The translations under genes were made by a program, and so were the position numbers. DNA of 64,000 nucleotides, from positions 6,403-70,402 of the forward strand of contig JANXLW010000158.1 in NCBI GenBank assembly GCA_025354965.1. The letters run 5' to 3'. The DNA comes from Betaproteobacteria bacterium (lineage in GTDB: Bacteria; Pseudomonadota; Gammaproteobacteria; Burkholderiales; Burkholderiaceae_C). The notes beneath the pieces were generated by a model that saw only the letters and a program-made list of their open reading frames with translations, was not told the DNA's origin and searched no databases. This document shows, piece by piece, positions 33,240-40,301 of this stretch; position 1 is the stretch's first letter, and every line of letters starts with the position of its first letter.

Positions 33240-34558
33240 ACCAGTTCCCTCGCACCCATGCCGGCGTCACTCAGTAGCTGCCGGGCCGCCGCCAGTCCGG
33301 CCTTAAGTCCGTCTTCGTGAAAGCCATAGCCCATCCAGGCGCCGCAGAAGTAGCAGTCTTGTAGCCCTTGCAGCGCCGGTATCATCTTCTGCGCCGCAAT
33401 GGCTGCCAGATCGAGCACCGGATGCTCATAGTCATAGACACCCAGGATAAGACTGGTGTCGATCTCACGGATGGGATTGAGCGACACCACGACCGGTTGT
33501 TGCCACGGCAGGGGTTGTAGCCGGTTTATCAGGTAGTGCAGGCAAACACTGGCGTCTACTTCATCACCAGTTGTCGACCGCTCGTAGTTCCAGGCTGCCC
33601 AGGCGAGCTTGCGGCTCGGCAACACCGAACTGTCGGTGTGCAGCACGGCTCGATTCGCGTGATATTTGATGGCGCCCAGGCTTTGCTGCTCCGGCAAAGT
33701 TGGTTCACGCAGCATCGCCAGTGCCTGATCAGAGTGGCTGGCGATGATGACCTTGTCAAATCGCTCACAGGTGCTGTCAGTACCAACGAGAACACCCGCA
33801 TCTTGACCGTCGTTAGCAGACTTGCGTGTGATCTGGCGAACCCTTGTGTTCAGGCGCTTATCAGCGACTTTCGCGGTGATTTTCTTGACGTAGTGTTTGG
33901 CGCCGCCGTTAACGGTCCACCACTGGGGGCGCTGGCTGATCTGGATCAGGCCATGGTTATGACAAAAGCGGATCATGGTGGAAACCGGAAAGCGCAGCAT
34001 CTGTTCGGTTGGGCAACTCCAGATGCAGGCCATCATGGGCAGGAAATACCAGTCCCGAAACTCACTGCTGAAGCGGTGCTCCAGTAAAAAGTCACCCAAT
34101 TCCTGAGTTAGCTCGCTCTCGGTGCCACCTGAGGCGATGTGACTGGTAATCCGGTTGAACTGCAACAACTCGCGCAGCATGTTCAGAAAGCGCCAGTTAA
34201 GCAAATTGCGTCGCTGCGCAAACACCGTGTTCAAATTGCATCCGCTCCACTCCAATACCGACTGGCTGGTGGCATCGCTGGTCTGTACCGAAAATGACAT
34301 ATCGGACTTGGCAATGGGTACGCCCAATTCGGAGAACAGGCGGATCAGGTTCGGATAGGTCCGCTCATTCAGCACCAGGAAGCCGGTGTCAACACCTTGC
34401 GTGACCATGCCTAGCGGCGATGGCAATGTGACATCCACCGTGTGGGTGTGACCGCCAAAATATGACCCTGTTTCAAACAGGGTCACTTGCGCCGCGTCCG
34501 CCAGCACGTGCGCTGCTGCCAAACCGGAGACGCCAGAGCCGATGATGGCTACTTTCAT
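33236..34558 (-). CDS. FAD-dependent amine-oxidase-like oxidoreductase of the lipid cluster
   Basis: A 440-aa flavoprotein with an N-terminal Rossmann dinucleotide-binding motif IIGSGVSGLAAAHVL, the GGHTHTVDV flavin-contact segment and a C-terminal FAD-closing motif CYFCGAWMGYGFHEDGLKAG. Members of this family, next to CFA-type methyltransferases, are linked in Rhodobacter to the singlet-oxygen response and to modified fatty acids (from memory). ATG 34558 is preferred over a TTG 12 bases upstream. It is the first gene of the minus-strand operon and faces the TetR gene across a palindrome. Confidence 0.9.
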   Translation of the reverse strand: MKVAIIGSGVSGLAAAHVLADAAQVTLFETGSYFGGHTHTVDVTLPSPLGMVTQGVDTGFLVLNERTYPNLIRLFSELGVPIAKSDMSFSVQTSDATSQSVLEWSGCNLNTVFAQRRNLLNWRFLNMLRELLQFNRITSHIASGGTESELTQELGDFLLEHRFSSEFRDWYFLPMMACIWSCPTEQMLRFPVSTMIRFCHNHGLIQISQRPQWWTVNGGAKHYVKKITAKVADKRLNTRVRQITRKSANDGQDAGVLVGTDSTCERFDKVIIASHSDQALAMLREPTLPEQQSLGAIKYHANRAVLHTDSSVLPSRKLAWAAWNYERSTTGDEVDASVCLHYLINRLQPLPWQQPVVVSLNPIREIDTSLILGVYDYEHPVLDLAAIAAQKMIPALQGLQDCYFCGAWMGYGFHEDGLKAGLAAARQLLSDAGMGARELV

Positions 34559-34605
34559 GGGTGTCGCCAAAGCAGGAAAGTAAAAAATATAAAAATAGAC
34601 TGGTT

Positions 34606-34639
34606 GGTCATAAAAGGACTATATAGTATTTTTATGACC
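34606..34639. promoter_or_regulatory. 34-bp near-perfect palindrome, probable TetR operator
   Basis: Outer arms GGTCATAAAA (34606-34615) and TTTTATGACC (34630-34639) are exact reverse complements. Concentric with them is the perfect palindrome ACTATATAGT (34618-34627). Only two base pairs of the 17 break the symmetry. It sits in the intergenic region between the divergent lipid operon and the TetR gene, about 42 bp from the regulator start, and overlaps TATA-like promoter sequence, so binding would repress both directions. Confidence 0.8.
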
Positions 34640-34680
34640 TTTGTATTTATATCAGAATCCAAATTGACTACAATGCTTTG

Positions 34681-35325
34681 GTGAGCACCAGCAACGTCGT
34701 CAAAATATCATTCAGGGAGCAGATGCTGCAGGCGCGCGAAACCGCCATCATCCAGGCGGTTAATCGCTTACTGGCCGAAAGAGGTTTTGAGGCCATGACG
34801 GTGGATCAAGTGGCTATCGAAGTAGGCATCGCCAAGGCCAGCCTGTATAAGCACTTTCCCAGCAAGGAGGATCTGGCAGCTGCGGCCATGGTCTGGGTTA
34901 TGCGGCGCGCGCAAGCGTATTTGGCCACCCTCCCGTCTGATGCGTCACCGATGGACAATCTTCGTGCGGTTGTAGGCTGGACCATGGCCTTGAAGCTGGC
35001 TGGCGAAATGCCGTCCCTGCCCAGCCAGAACTCCAGCTTGCGTGCCGCGTTGGTCAGCAACAAGGACTATATGGACGGGCTGATGGAGGTAAGCGACATC
35101 TTGGGCGCATGGATCGAAGCGGCCCAGTCGCAAGGTGCGCTCAACGCGAAGTTGCCAGCCATTGCGGTCTTGTACACGATCTTTGCCCGTGCCTGCGATC
35201 CGGTGCTGGAGTTCCTGAAGATGGGCCAGCAATACAGCGATGAAGAGATCGTCGAGTTGGTGTTAAGCACATGTTTTGATGGGCTAGGCTCCCGCGCGAA
35301 CTTCAGACAAGAAACAAACGGATAG
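34681..35325 (+). CDS. TetR/AcrR family transcriptional regulator
   Basis: A 214-aa TetR-type repressor. Residues about 15-62 form the DNA-binding domain: TAIIQAVNRLLAERGFEAMT, then the helix-turn-helix VDQVAIEVGIAKASLYKHFPSK. The C-terminal part is an all-helical ligand and dimer domain with no recognised ligand class. GTG 34681 is given; TTG 34678 and ATG 34723 (with AGGGAG upstream) are possible. It is divergent from the lipid operon over the 34-bp palindrome, its likely operator. In many relatives this operon is under RpoE-ChrR instead, which is not present here. Confidence 0.88.
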   Translation: MSTSNVVKISFREQMLQARETAIIQAVNRLLAERGFEAMTVDQVAIEVGIAKASLYKHFPSKEDLAAAAMVWVMRRAQAYLATLPSDASPMDNLRAVVGWTMALKLAGEMPSLPSQNSSLRAALVSNKDYMDGLMEVSDILGAWIEAAQSQGALNAKLPAIAVLYTIFARACDPVLEFLKMGQQYSDEEIVELVLSTCFDGLGSRANFRQETNG

Positions 35326-35381
35326 CTGCAAGGGCGGTACCAGCACGACGTACGCGCTGGCCGTTACCGTAGTAGATGCGG

Positions 35382-35400
35382 GCAACGGGTTTCCTGTTGC
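35382..35400 (+). terminator. Candidate hairpin terminator after the TetR gene
   Basis: GCAACGGG (35382-35389) and CCTGTTGC (35393-35400) form an 8-pair stem (one G-U) with a three-base loop. It stands 57 bp past the TetR stop. The downstream sequence is only weakly T-rich, so this may not be an efficient intrinsic terminator. Confidence 0.35.
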
Positions 35401-35480
35401 AGACCCTCCTTTGAATAGCTCCTATCAATCGCTTAGTCAAAAGCAATTGGCTTAAACGATTGCTTATCGCTACCATTCAC

Positions 35481-35495
35481 TTCGATCTGATCGAA
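35481..35495. promoter_or_regulatory. Palindrome TTCGATC-T-GATCGAA upstream of rubrerythrin
   Basis: A perfect 7-bp inverted repeat with a single central base lies 38 bp before the rubrerythrin start; a second dyad CTGAT/ATCAG spans 35487-35507. It may be an operator for a stress regulator, but it does not match the OxyR or FNR consensus well. Confidence 0.4.
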
Positions 35496-35532
35496 ATTGT
35501 CTATCAGAGAAGCACTTAACAAACAGGAATTC

Positions 35533-36030
35533 ATGATGACTCAAACGCAACGTCCCGACATCAAAACCACGGCCAATTTGGAGGCTGCTTTTGCCGGCGA
35601 ATCAATGGCGCATATCAAATACCGCTATTTTGCAAAATTGGCCCGTGAAATGGGTGATGAGGATACGGCCCGCACCTTTGAAGAGACCGCGAGCCAGGAA
35701 ATCTTGCACGCCTTTGGGCACCTGGATTTGCTTTACCCAAAGGCCGCCATGACACCTGCCAAAGCGCTGCAGATCGCGATTGATGGAGAAACCTATGAGT
35801 ACACCGAGATGTACCCTGGTTTTCGCAAAATCGCCGAAGAAGAGGGCCAGGCGGCGGCGGTAGCAGAAATGAACGAGCAGATTAAAGAGAGCAAGTTGCA
35901 CGCTGCTCAGTTCAGTGTGGTACTGGAAAAGGCTCAAAAGCGCTTTGCAGCGCTGGCCAAAGTGGAAGAGCGTCATGCCAAGCACTATCAGGCACAACTG
36001 GCCAGGGTGATAGCACCGGTGGCATCCTGA
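35533..36030 (+). CDS. Rubrerythrin (ferritin-like, without rubredoxin domain)
   Basis: A 165-aa diiron protein that reduces hydrogen peroxide. The four-helix ferritin-like domain carries the iron-ligand motifs EAAFAGESMAHIKYR, EETASQEILHAFGHL, ETYEYTEMYPGF and ESKLHAAQF. Unlike classical rubrerythrin it has no C-terminal rubredoxin domain; a separate rubredoxin gene follows instead. AGGA lies just upstream of two adjacent ATGs (35533 and 35536), either of which could start it. First gene of a three-gene operon that supplies its electrons. Confidence 0.92.
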   Translation: MMTQTQRPDIKTTANLEAAFAGESMAHIKYRYFAKLAREMGDEDTARTFEETASQEILHAFGHLDLLYPKAAMTPAKALQIAIDGETYEYTEMYPGFRKIAEEEGQAAAVAEMNEQIKESKLHAAQFSVVLEKAQKRFAALAKVEERHAKHYQAQLARVIAPVAS

Positions 36031-36071
36031 GTTACCAGCCCATTCGAACAACATTTTTTGGAAAAACTGAC

Positions 36072-36236
36072 ATGAAAACCTATCTCTGCATTGTTTGTGG
36101 CTTTGTCTATGACGAGGCCACCGGTCGACCTGAAGACGGCATTGCGGCCGGTACCGCATGGGCTGATGTGCCCGATTCCTGGGCCTGCCCGGACTGTGGC
36201 GTGGCCAAGGCTGACTTCGAAACAGTCGAAATATGA
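36072..36236 (+). CDS. Rubredoxin
   Basis: A 54-aa one-iron electron carrier. Both cysteine pairs are intact, CIVCGFVYDE near the start and WACPDCGVAKADFE near the end, with the usual aromatic/acidic core between them. It sits 41 bp after the rubrerythrin gene and overlaps the reductase gene by ATGA. By context it passes electrons from the reductase to rubrerythrin. Confidence 0.95.
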   Translation: MKTYLCIVCGFVYDEATGRPEDGIAAGTAWADVPDSWACPDCGVAKADFETVEI

Positions 36237-37462
36237 TTGTCACGCCTGCCACTTCCCCTGTCATCATCATTGGCGCCGGTTTGGCGGGTTGGACCACAGC
36301 GCGCGAGTTTCGCAAGCTTGACGGCACCACACCGGTAACGATGATCACTGCGGACAGTGGTGACTTTTATGCCAAACCCTCCTTGTCAAATGCATTTGCG
36401 CAGGGTCGCGTTCCTGCCCAACTGGTGAGTACACCGGCGGTCAGGATGGCAGACACGCTCAAGGTCACGTTACTTGCCCACACCGAGGTTCAGGCAATCC
36501 ACCCGGCGAACAAGAAAATCACCACTTCACAGGGGGAGCTTGGTTACAGCCAGTTGGTGCTGGCAACTGGCGCGAAGCCGATCCGAGTCGCGGTGGGCGG
36601 CGACGCATCGGATCAGATACGGTCCATCAACTCGTTGACTGAATTTTCCGCGTTCCACGCGCGTTTGACGGGTTCGGGACGTAAAGTCAAGCATGTCCTG
36701 ATCATGGGCGCTGGACTGATTGGTTGCGAGTTCGCCAACGACCTTGTCGGTTCCGGCTATGACGTGACGGTGGTCGATCCGTCGCCCGCGCCGATTGCCG
36801 TGCTCTTGCCGCGGCAAGTCAGCGAGCAGTTGCGTGCAGCATTGACCGCATTGGGTGTGACGTGGCATTTCGGAGTGACCGTCAAGGAAGTTAGGGGTGC
36901 AATGGACAACCAGCAGCCAATAAATCCCGATTCAACCGTCACACCAATGCAGGTTGAGCTATCCAACGGGCATCTGGTGCACGCCGACTTGGTGTTGAGT
37001 GCGGTAGGTCTGAAGGCAGACACAACATTGGCCGAGGCCGCTGGTCTGATATGCGATCGTGGCGTGCTGGTTGACACAACCTTGCAGACCAGTGCATCAT
37101 TTATCTATGCCTTGGGCGATGCCGCCCAGTACGCGGCGGGTAGCTGGGACGCTGACGGTGCAGTTACAGGCGGTCGAACGTTGCCCTACGTGCTGCCCGC
37201 TATGGGCGCCGCCAGGGCCTTGGCCGCCACCCTGGCAGGCAAGCCAAGCAAGGTGGTATTTCCATTGATGCCAATAGTGATCAAGACTCCGGCGTTACCA
37301 ATTGTGGTGGCGGCTCCGGCCACTGGCACACCCGGTGAATGGCGCAACCGTGAAACTGATCTTTGGCAGTTCCTCGACCAGCAAGAGAAAGTGCGCGGAT
37401 TTGTGTTGACCGGAAACCAGACTATCCGGCGCGCAGAGCAGGCCAAACTGACGATTGCTTGA
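36233..37462 (+). CDS. FAD-dependent rubredoxin reductase
   Basis: A 409-aa pyridine nucleotide-disulfide-type flavoenzyme. It has two Rossmann motifs, IIIGAGLAGWTTAREF at about 10-26 for FAD and VLIMGAGLIGCEFANDL at about 150-170 for NAD(P)H, the ATG motif LVLATGAKP, and the FAD-binding YALGDAAQY near 290. No redox-active CxxC is seen, as expected for rubredoxin reductases. It overlaps the rubredoxin gene, which makes the substrate assignment firm. The set forms an NAD(P)H -> reductase -> rubredoxin -> rubrerythrin peroxide-reduction chain. Confidence 0.92.
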   Translation: MIVTPATSPVIIIGAGLAGWTTAREFRKLDGTTPVTMITADSGDFYAKPSLSNAFAQGRVPAQLVSTPAVRMADTLKVTLLAHTEVQAIHPANKKITTSQGELGYSQLVLATGAKPIRVAVGGDASDQIRSINSLTEFSAFHARLTGSGRKVKHVLIMGAGLIGCEFANDLVGSGYDVTVVDPSPAPIAVLLPRQVSEQLRAALTALGVTWHFGVTVKEVRGAMDNQQPINPDSTVTPMQVELSNGHLVHADLVLSAVGLKADTTLAEAAGLICDRGVLVDTTLQTSASFIYALGDAAQYAAGSWDADGAVTGGRTLPYVLPAMGAARALAATLAGKPSKVVFPLMPIVIKTPALPIVVAAPATGTPGEWRNRETDLWQFLDQQEKVRGFVLTGNQTIRRAEQAKLTIA

Positions 37463-37559
37463 GATGCATCAATTAAAGCGCCAGCGCTGGGGTTTTGTAG
37501 CCGATGACTTGGCGCGCTACTGTTATGCTTCACGCTTTTCCAGATAGAGGATCCGGACG

Positions 37560-38264
37560 ATGAAAACCATAGTGTCGATTTGCCTGCTTGCGGTTACCCC
37601 ATTTGCCACCTTTGTTTGGGCCGCCGACAAGCCTGCTCCCGCTGCCGTATCGGCTGCCACCACCACCGTCTCGGGTGAGGTGCTGGAGGTGAAGGATGTC
37701 GAGATTTATACCTACCTTCGGCTCAAGACCAAGGACGGTGAGACTTGGGCGGCAGTAAGCAAGGCTCCGGTAGCGAAGGGTGCCAAGGTCACAATTGAAA
37801 ATGTGACGGTCATGAACAACTTCGAAAGTAAGACCTTAAAAAAGACGTTTCCAACAATTCTCTTCGGCAACCTCGGTGGTACCGGCAAGGTCATGACTGG
37901 CGCTCCTGCCGGTTCAGTGGCGGTAACGGACAGTGCGCCAGTCAGCGTTCCCAAGGCCAGTGGTACCAACGCCCGTACTGTTGCCGAAGTCATGACCAAG
38001 ACGGCCGAACTGAAGGATAAATCGGTCAAAGTGCGCGGTAAAGTTGTCAAGTACAACTCGGGGATCATGGGGAAGAACTGGATTCATCTGCGTGACGGCA
38101 CCGGTTCAGCTTCCGCCAACACGGATGACGTCCTGGTTACGACAATAACTCCCGCCAAGGTCGGGGACATCGTTACAGTCACCGGCGTTGTGCGAACCGA
38201 CAAGGATTTTGGTTCAGGCTATTCCTACAAAGTACTGATCGAAGACGCGACGTTGCAGCCCTGA
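37560..38264 (+). CDS. Secreted protein with two OB-fold-like domains, function unknown
   Basis: A 234-aa protein with a signal peptide ending near VWAAD (about residue 22), so periplasmic. The mature part looks like two OB-fold modules. The first (about 38-110) reads VSGEVLEVKDVEIYTYLRLK and so on to KKTFPTILFG. The second (about 160-232) reads VKVRGKVVKYNSGIMGKNWI to VLIEDATL. A Thr/Pro-rich linker joins them. Such domains are often annotated nucleotide- or metal-binding, but no ligand can be assigned. It stands alone between the rubrerythrin operon and convergent rsmE. Confidence 0.75.
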   Translation: MKTIVSICLLAVTPFATFVWAADKPAPAAVSAATTTVSGEVLEVKDVEIYTYLRLKTKDGETWAAVSKAPVAKGAKVTIENVTVMNNFESKTLKKTFPTILFGNLGGTGKVMTGAPAGSVAVTDSAPVSVPKASGTNARTVAEVMTKTAELKDKSVKVRGKVVKYNSGIMGKNWIHLRDGTGSASANTDDVLVTTITPAKVGDIVTVTGVVRTDKDFGSGYSYKVLIEDATLQP

Positions 38265-38285
38265 ACAAGCGTTCGAGTTACATCG

Positions 38286-39053
38286 TTAAAGCAATAGCAG
38301 CGCCGCCAGGGCACTCAATGCAGCAGTTTCAGCGCGTAGCACGCGCGGCCCAAGCGTAACCGGCAAAAAGCCGCAAACTAGAGCTGACTCTTCCTCTGCG
38401 TTGCTCAAGCCACCCTCTGGGCCAGATAGAAATGTCGCGGCGGCATCTGCGGTGGACAATCTGGTGATGGCTGCACTGAGGCTGGTGGTCTCGGGTCGCA
38501 GGGAAAGCAGCAAAGACGGTCTTGTTGGTGCGTCTGCGGTGAGTTGGATCGCGGACCACGCCTTGGCCCAGGTGGCAAACCCCATAACCTCATGAATTTG
38601 TGGTACCTGGTTTCCGCCACATTGCTCGCATGCCGCTACCGCCACACTTTGCCAATGTGCTACTTTTTTACCCGCCCGCTCCCCTGAGAGGCGTAGCACG
38701 CTGCGCTCGGTTATCAAGGGACGGATGCTAGCCACGCCAAGTTCAGTCGCCTTTTCCACCAACCAGTCCATGCGCTCATTGGCCGGCATGCCCACAACAA
38801 GGTGAACTCGCCTTGTTGGTTCACGCTCGACAGGCGAATGACGACCCACCTGTACTTGTACGTCACTTCGACCCATGCGCGTGATGGTTGCCTCAAATTC
38901 GCCCGTCACGCCGTCGTCGCCAGGCCCGCCATTGAACAGCGTGATGCTGTCACCGGGTTGCAATCGCAGCACTTGCACGTGCCGAGCCGGGCCGGCCGGC
39001 AAGTCCAGAAACTCGCCAGTGGTGAGCCAAGTGGGGCAATAAAAACGAGGCAT
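38286..39053 (-). CDS. rsmE: 16S rRNA (uracil(1498)-N(3))-methyltransferase
   Basis: RsmE methylates U1498 of 16S rRNA. The 255-aa SPOUT-class protein has an N-terminal PUA-like domain starting MPRFYCPTWL and containing HVQVLRLQPGD. The C-terminal knotted domain has KATELGVASIRPLITERSV, AACEQCGGNQVPQI and the SAM-binding LSGPEGGLSNAEE plus LGPRVLRAETAALSAL at the end. ATG 39053 is the family start; a longer in-frame ATG exists 12 bases upstream. Converges on the OB-fold gene. Confidence 0.95.
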   Translation of the reverse strand: MPRFYCPTWLTTGEFLDLPAGPARHVQVLRLQPGDSITLFNGGPGDDGVTGEFEATITRMGRSDVQVQVGRHSPVEREPTRRVHLVVGMPANERMDWLVEKATELGVASIRPLITERSVLRLSGERAGKKVAHWQSVAVAACEQCGGNQVPQIHEVMGFATWAKAWSAIQLTADAPTRPSLLLSLRPETTSLSAAITRLSTADAAATFLSGPEGGLSNAEEESALVCGFLPVTLGPRVLRAETAALSALAALLLL

Positions 39054-39134
39054 GAGGTAGTGCAAAAGTATGTCGATTTGCTATGCAATAGGTGGCGACT
39101 CGATAGCGCTGGCATTCATCGCAAAAAATAGCAA

Positions 39135-40223
39135 CTAATTTCTGCCGAAGGTATAGCTGCTCGCAGTTTCAATTCCCTCGACGCGCTCAATCAAGCGAAG
39201 TAGCGGTTTAAGTTCGCGGTAGCGCTCGCAGGTAGCACGTAGATAGTTGATAAAGCGTGGTGTATCCGCCAGGTACTGCGGCTTGCCATCGCGCAGCGTG
39301 AGTCGGGCAAAAATGCCGGCCACTTTCAAGTGACGCTGCAGCCCCATCCAGTCGACTGCGCGGTAAAAATCACCAAAGTCGTGACCTACCGGCAGGCCGG
39401 CTTTTCGAGCCTTTTCCCAATAACGGATGGTGATATCAAGACAAAAATCCTCTTCCCAGCTCAGGAACGCATCGCGCATCAGACTGGCAATATCGTAAGT
39501 GATGGGGCCATACACCGCGTCCTGAAAATCCAGCACACCGAGGCACGCATGCTTGGCATCACCGGAGATCATTAGGTTTCTGGGCATAAAGTCGCGGTGC
39601 ACATACACGCTGGGCCAGGCCAGATTGCGAGCAATGATGGTTTCAAAGGACTGGTCAAGTATGCGTCGCACGTCGCCATCGACTGCCACCCCCCGGTGGG
39701 CTGTCAGATACCAGGTGGGGAATAGTTCCAACTCGCGTCGCAACAGCGCTTCATCATAGGGCGGCAGCACACCAGGAACTGATGCTGTCTGCCACGCAAT
39801 CAGCGCGTCAATGGCTTGCAGATACAGACTCTGGTTGGAGTGTGGCTGGCTCTGGTCAAGCACCTGCATCATGGTTTGCGCACCCAAATCGGTGAGTAAC
39901 ATGAAGCCATTGTTTTTATCCCAAGCCAGCACCTGTGGCACGTTTACCCCGGCCTCCCGCATTAGCTGGGCCACTTTGACGAAGGGGTGACAGTCTTCCC
40001 TGTCGGTTGGCGCGTCCATGATAATGTAACTGCGGTGCGACGAATCAACGCGGAAATAGCGTCGAAAACTCGCGTCTGCCGAGGCATTACGCACCGAGTT
40101 GATAATCAGACCGTGGGCGCTTGCCTCCGCCGCCAGCCAGGCGTTGAATTCGACGGCGCGTCGTGCGTCGGACCAGACGGGAGCAATGACCGCAACGGAT
40201 TCAGGATTCTTGGCTTGGCTCAT
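39135..40223 (-). CDS. amgK: Anomeric MurNAc/GlcNAc kinase AmgK (aminoglycoside phosphotransferase family)
   Basis: AmgK phosphorylates the anomeric position of MurNAc/GlcNAc in the peptidoglycan-recycling bypass. The 362-aa kinase-like protein has the catalytic motif VYVHRDFMPRNLM and the metal-binding LGVLDFQDAVYGPITYD, with the N-terminal NASADASFRRYFRV segment typical of this subgroup. It is divergent from lptD, an arrangement shared with Pseudomonas. Its usual partner murU (nucleotidyltransferase) is not next to it: the next minus-strand gene is rsmE. Assignment rests on the family subgroup and this context. Confidence 0.88.
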   Translation of the reverse strand: MSQAKNPESVAVIAPVWSDARRAVEFNAWLAAEASAHGLIINSVRNASADASFRRYFRVDSSHRSYIIMDAPTDREDCHPFVKVAQLMREAGVNVPQVLAWDKNNGFMLLTDLGAQTMMQVLDQSQPHSNQSLYLQAIDALIAWQTASVPGVLPPYDEALLRRELELFPTWYLTAHRGVAVDGDVRRILDQSFETIIARNLAWPSVYVHRDFMPRNLMISGDAKHACLGVLDFQDAVYGPITYDIASLMRDAFLSWEEDFCLDITIRYWEKARKAGLPVGHDFGDFYRAVDWMGLQRHLKVAGIFARLTLRDGKPQYLADTPRFINYLRATCERYRELKPLLRLIERVEGIETASSYTFGRN

Positions 40224-40301
40224 GGATAATCCATTCTACAAACTTGACCGCTCTGGTGTTCGTTTTCAACCTGCCCAAATGATCGATACCACCTCTGCCC
40301 G

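Noticed and set aside
35461..35507. OxyR site upstream of rubrerythrin
   Set aside because: Only one ATCG-N7-CTAT half resembles the ATAG-N7-CTAT consensus; the second half is missing.
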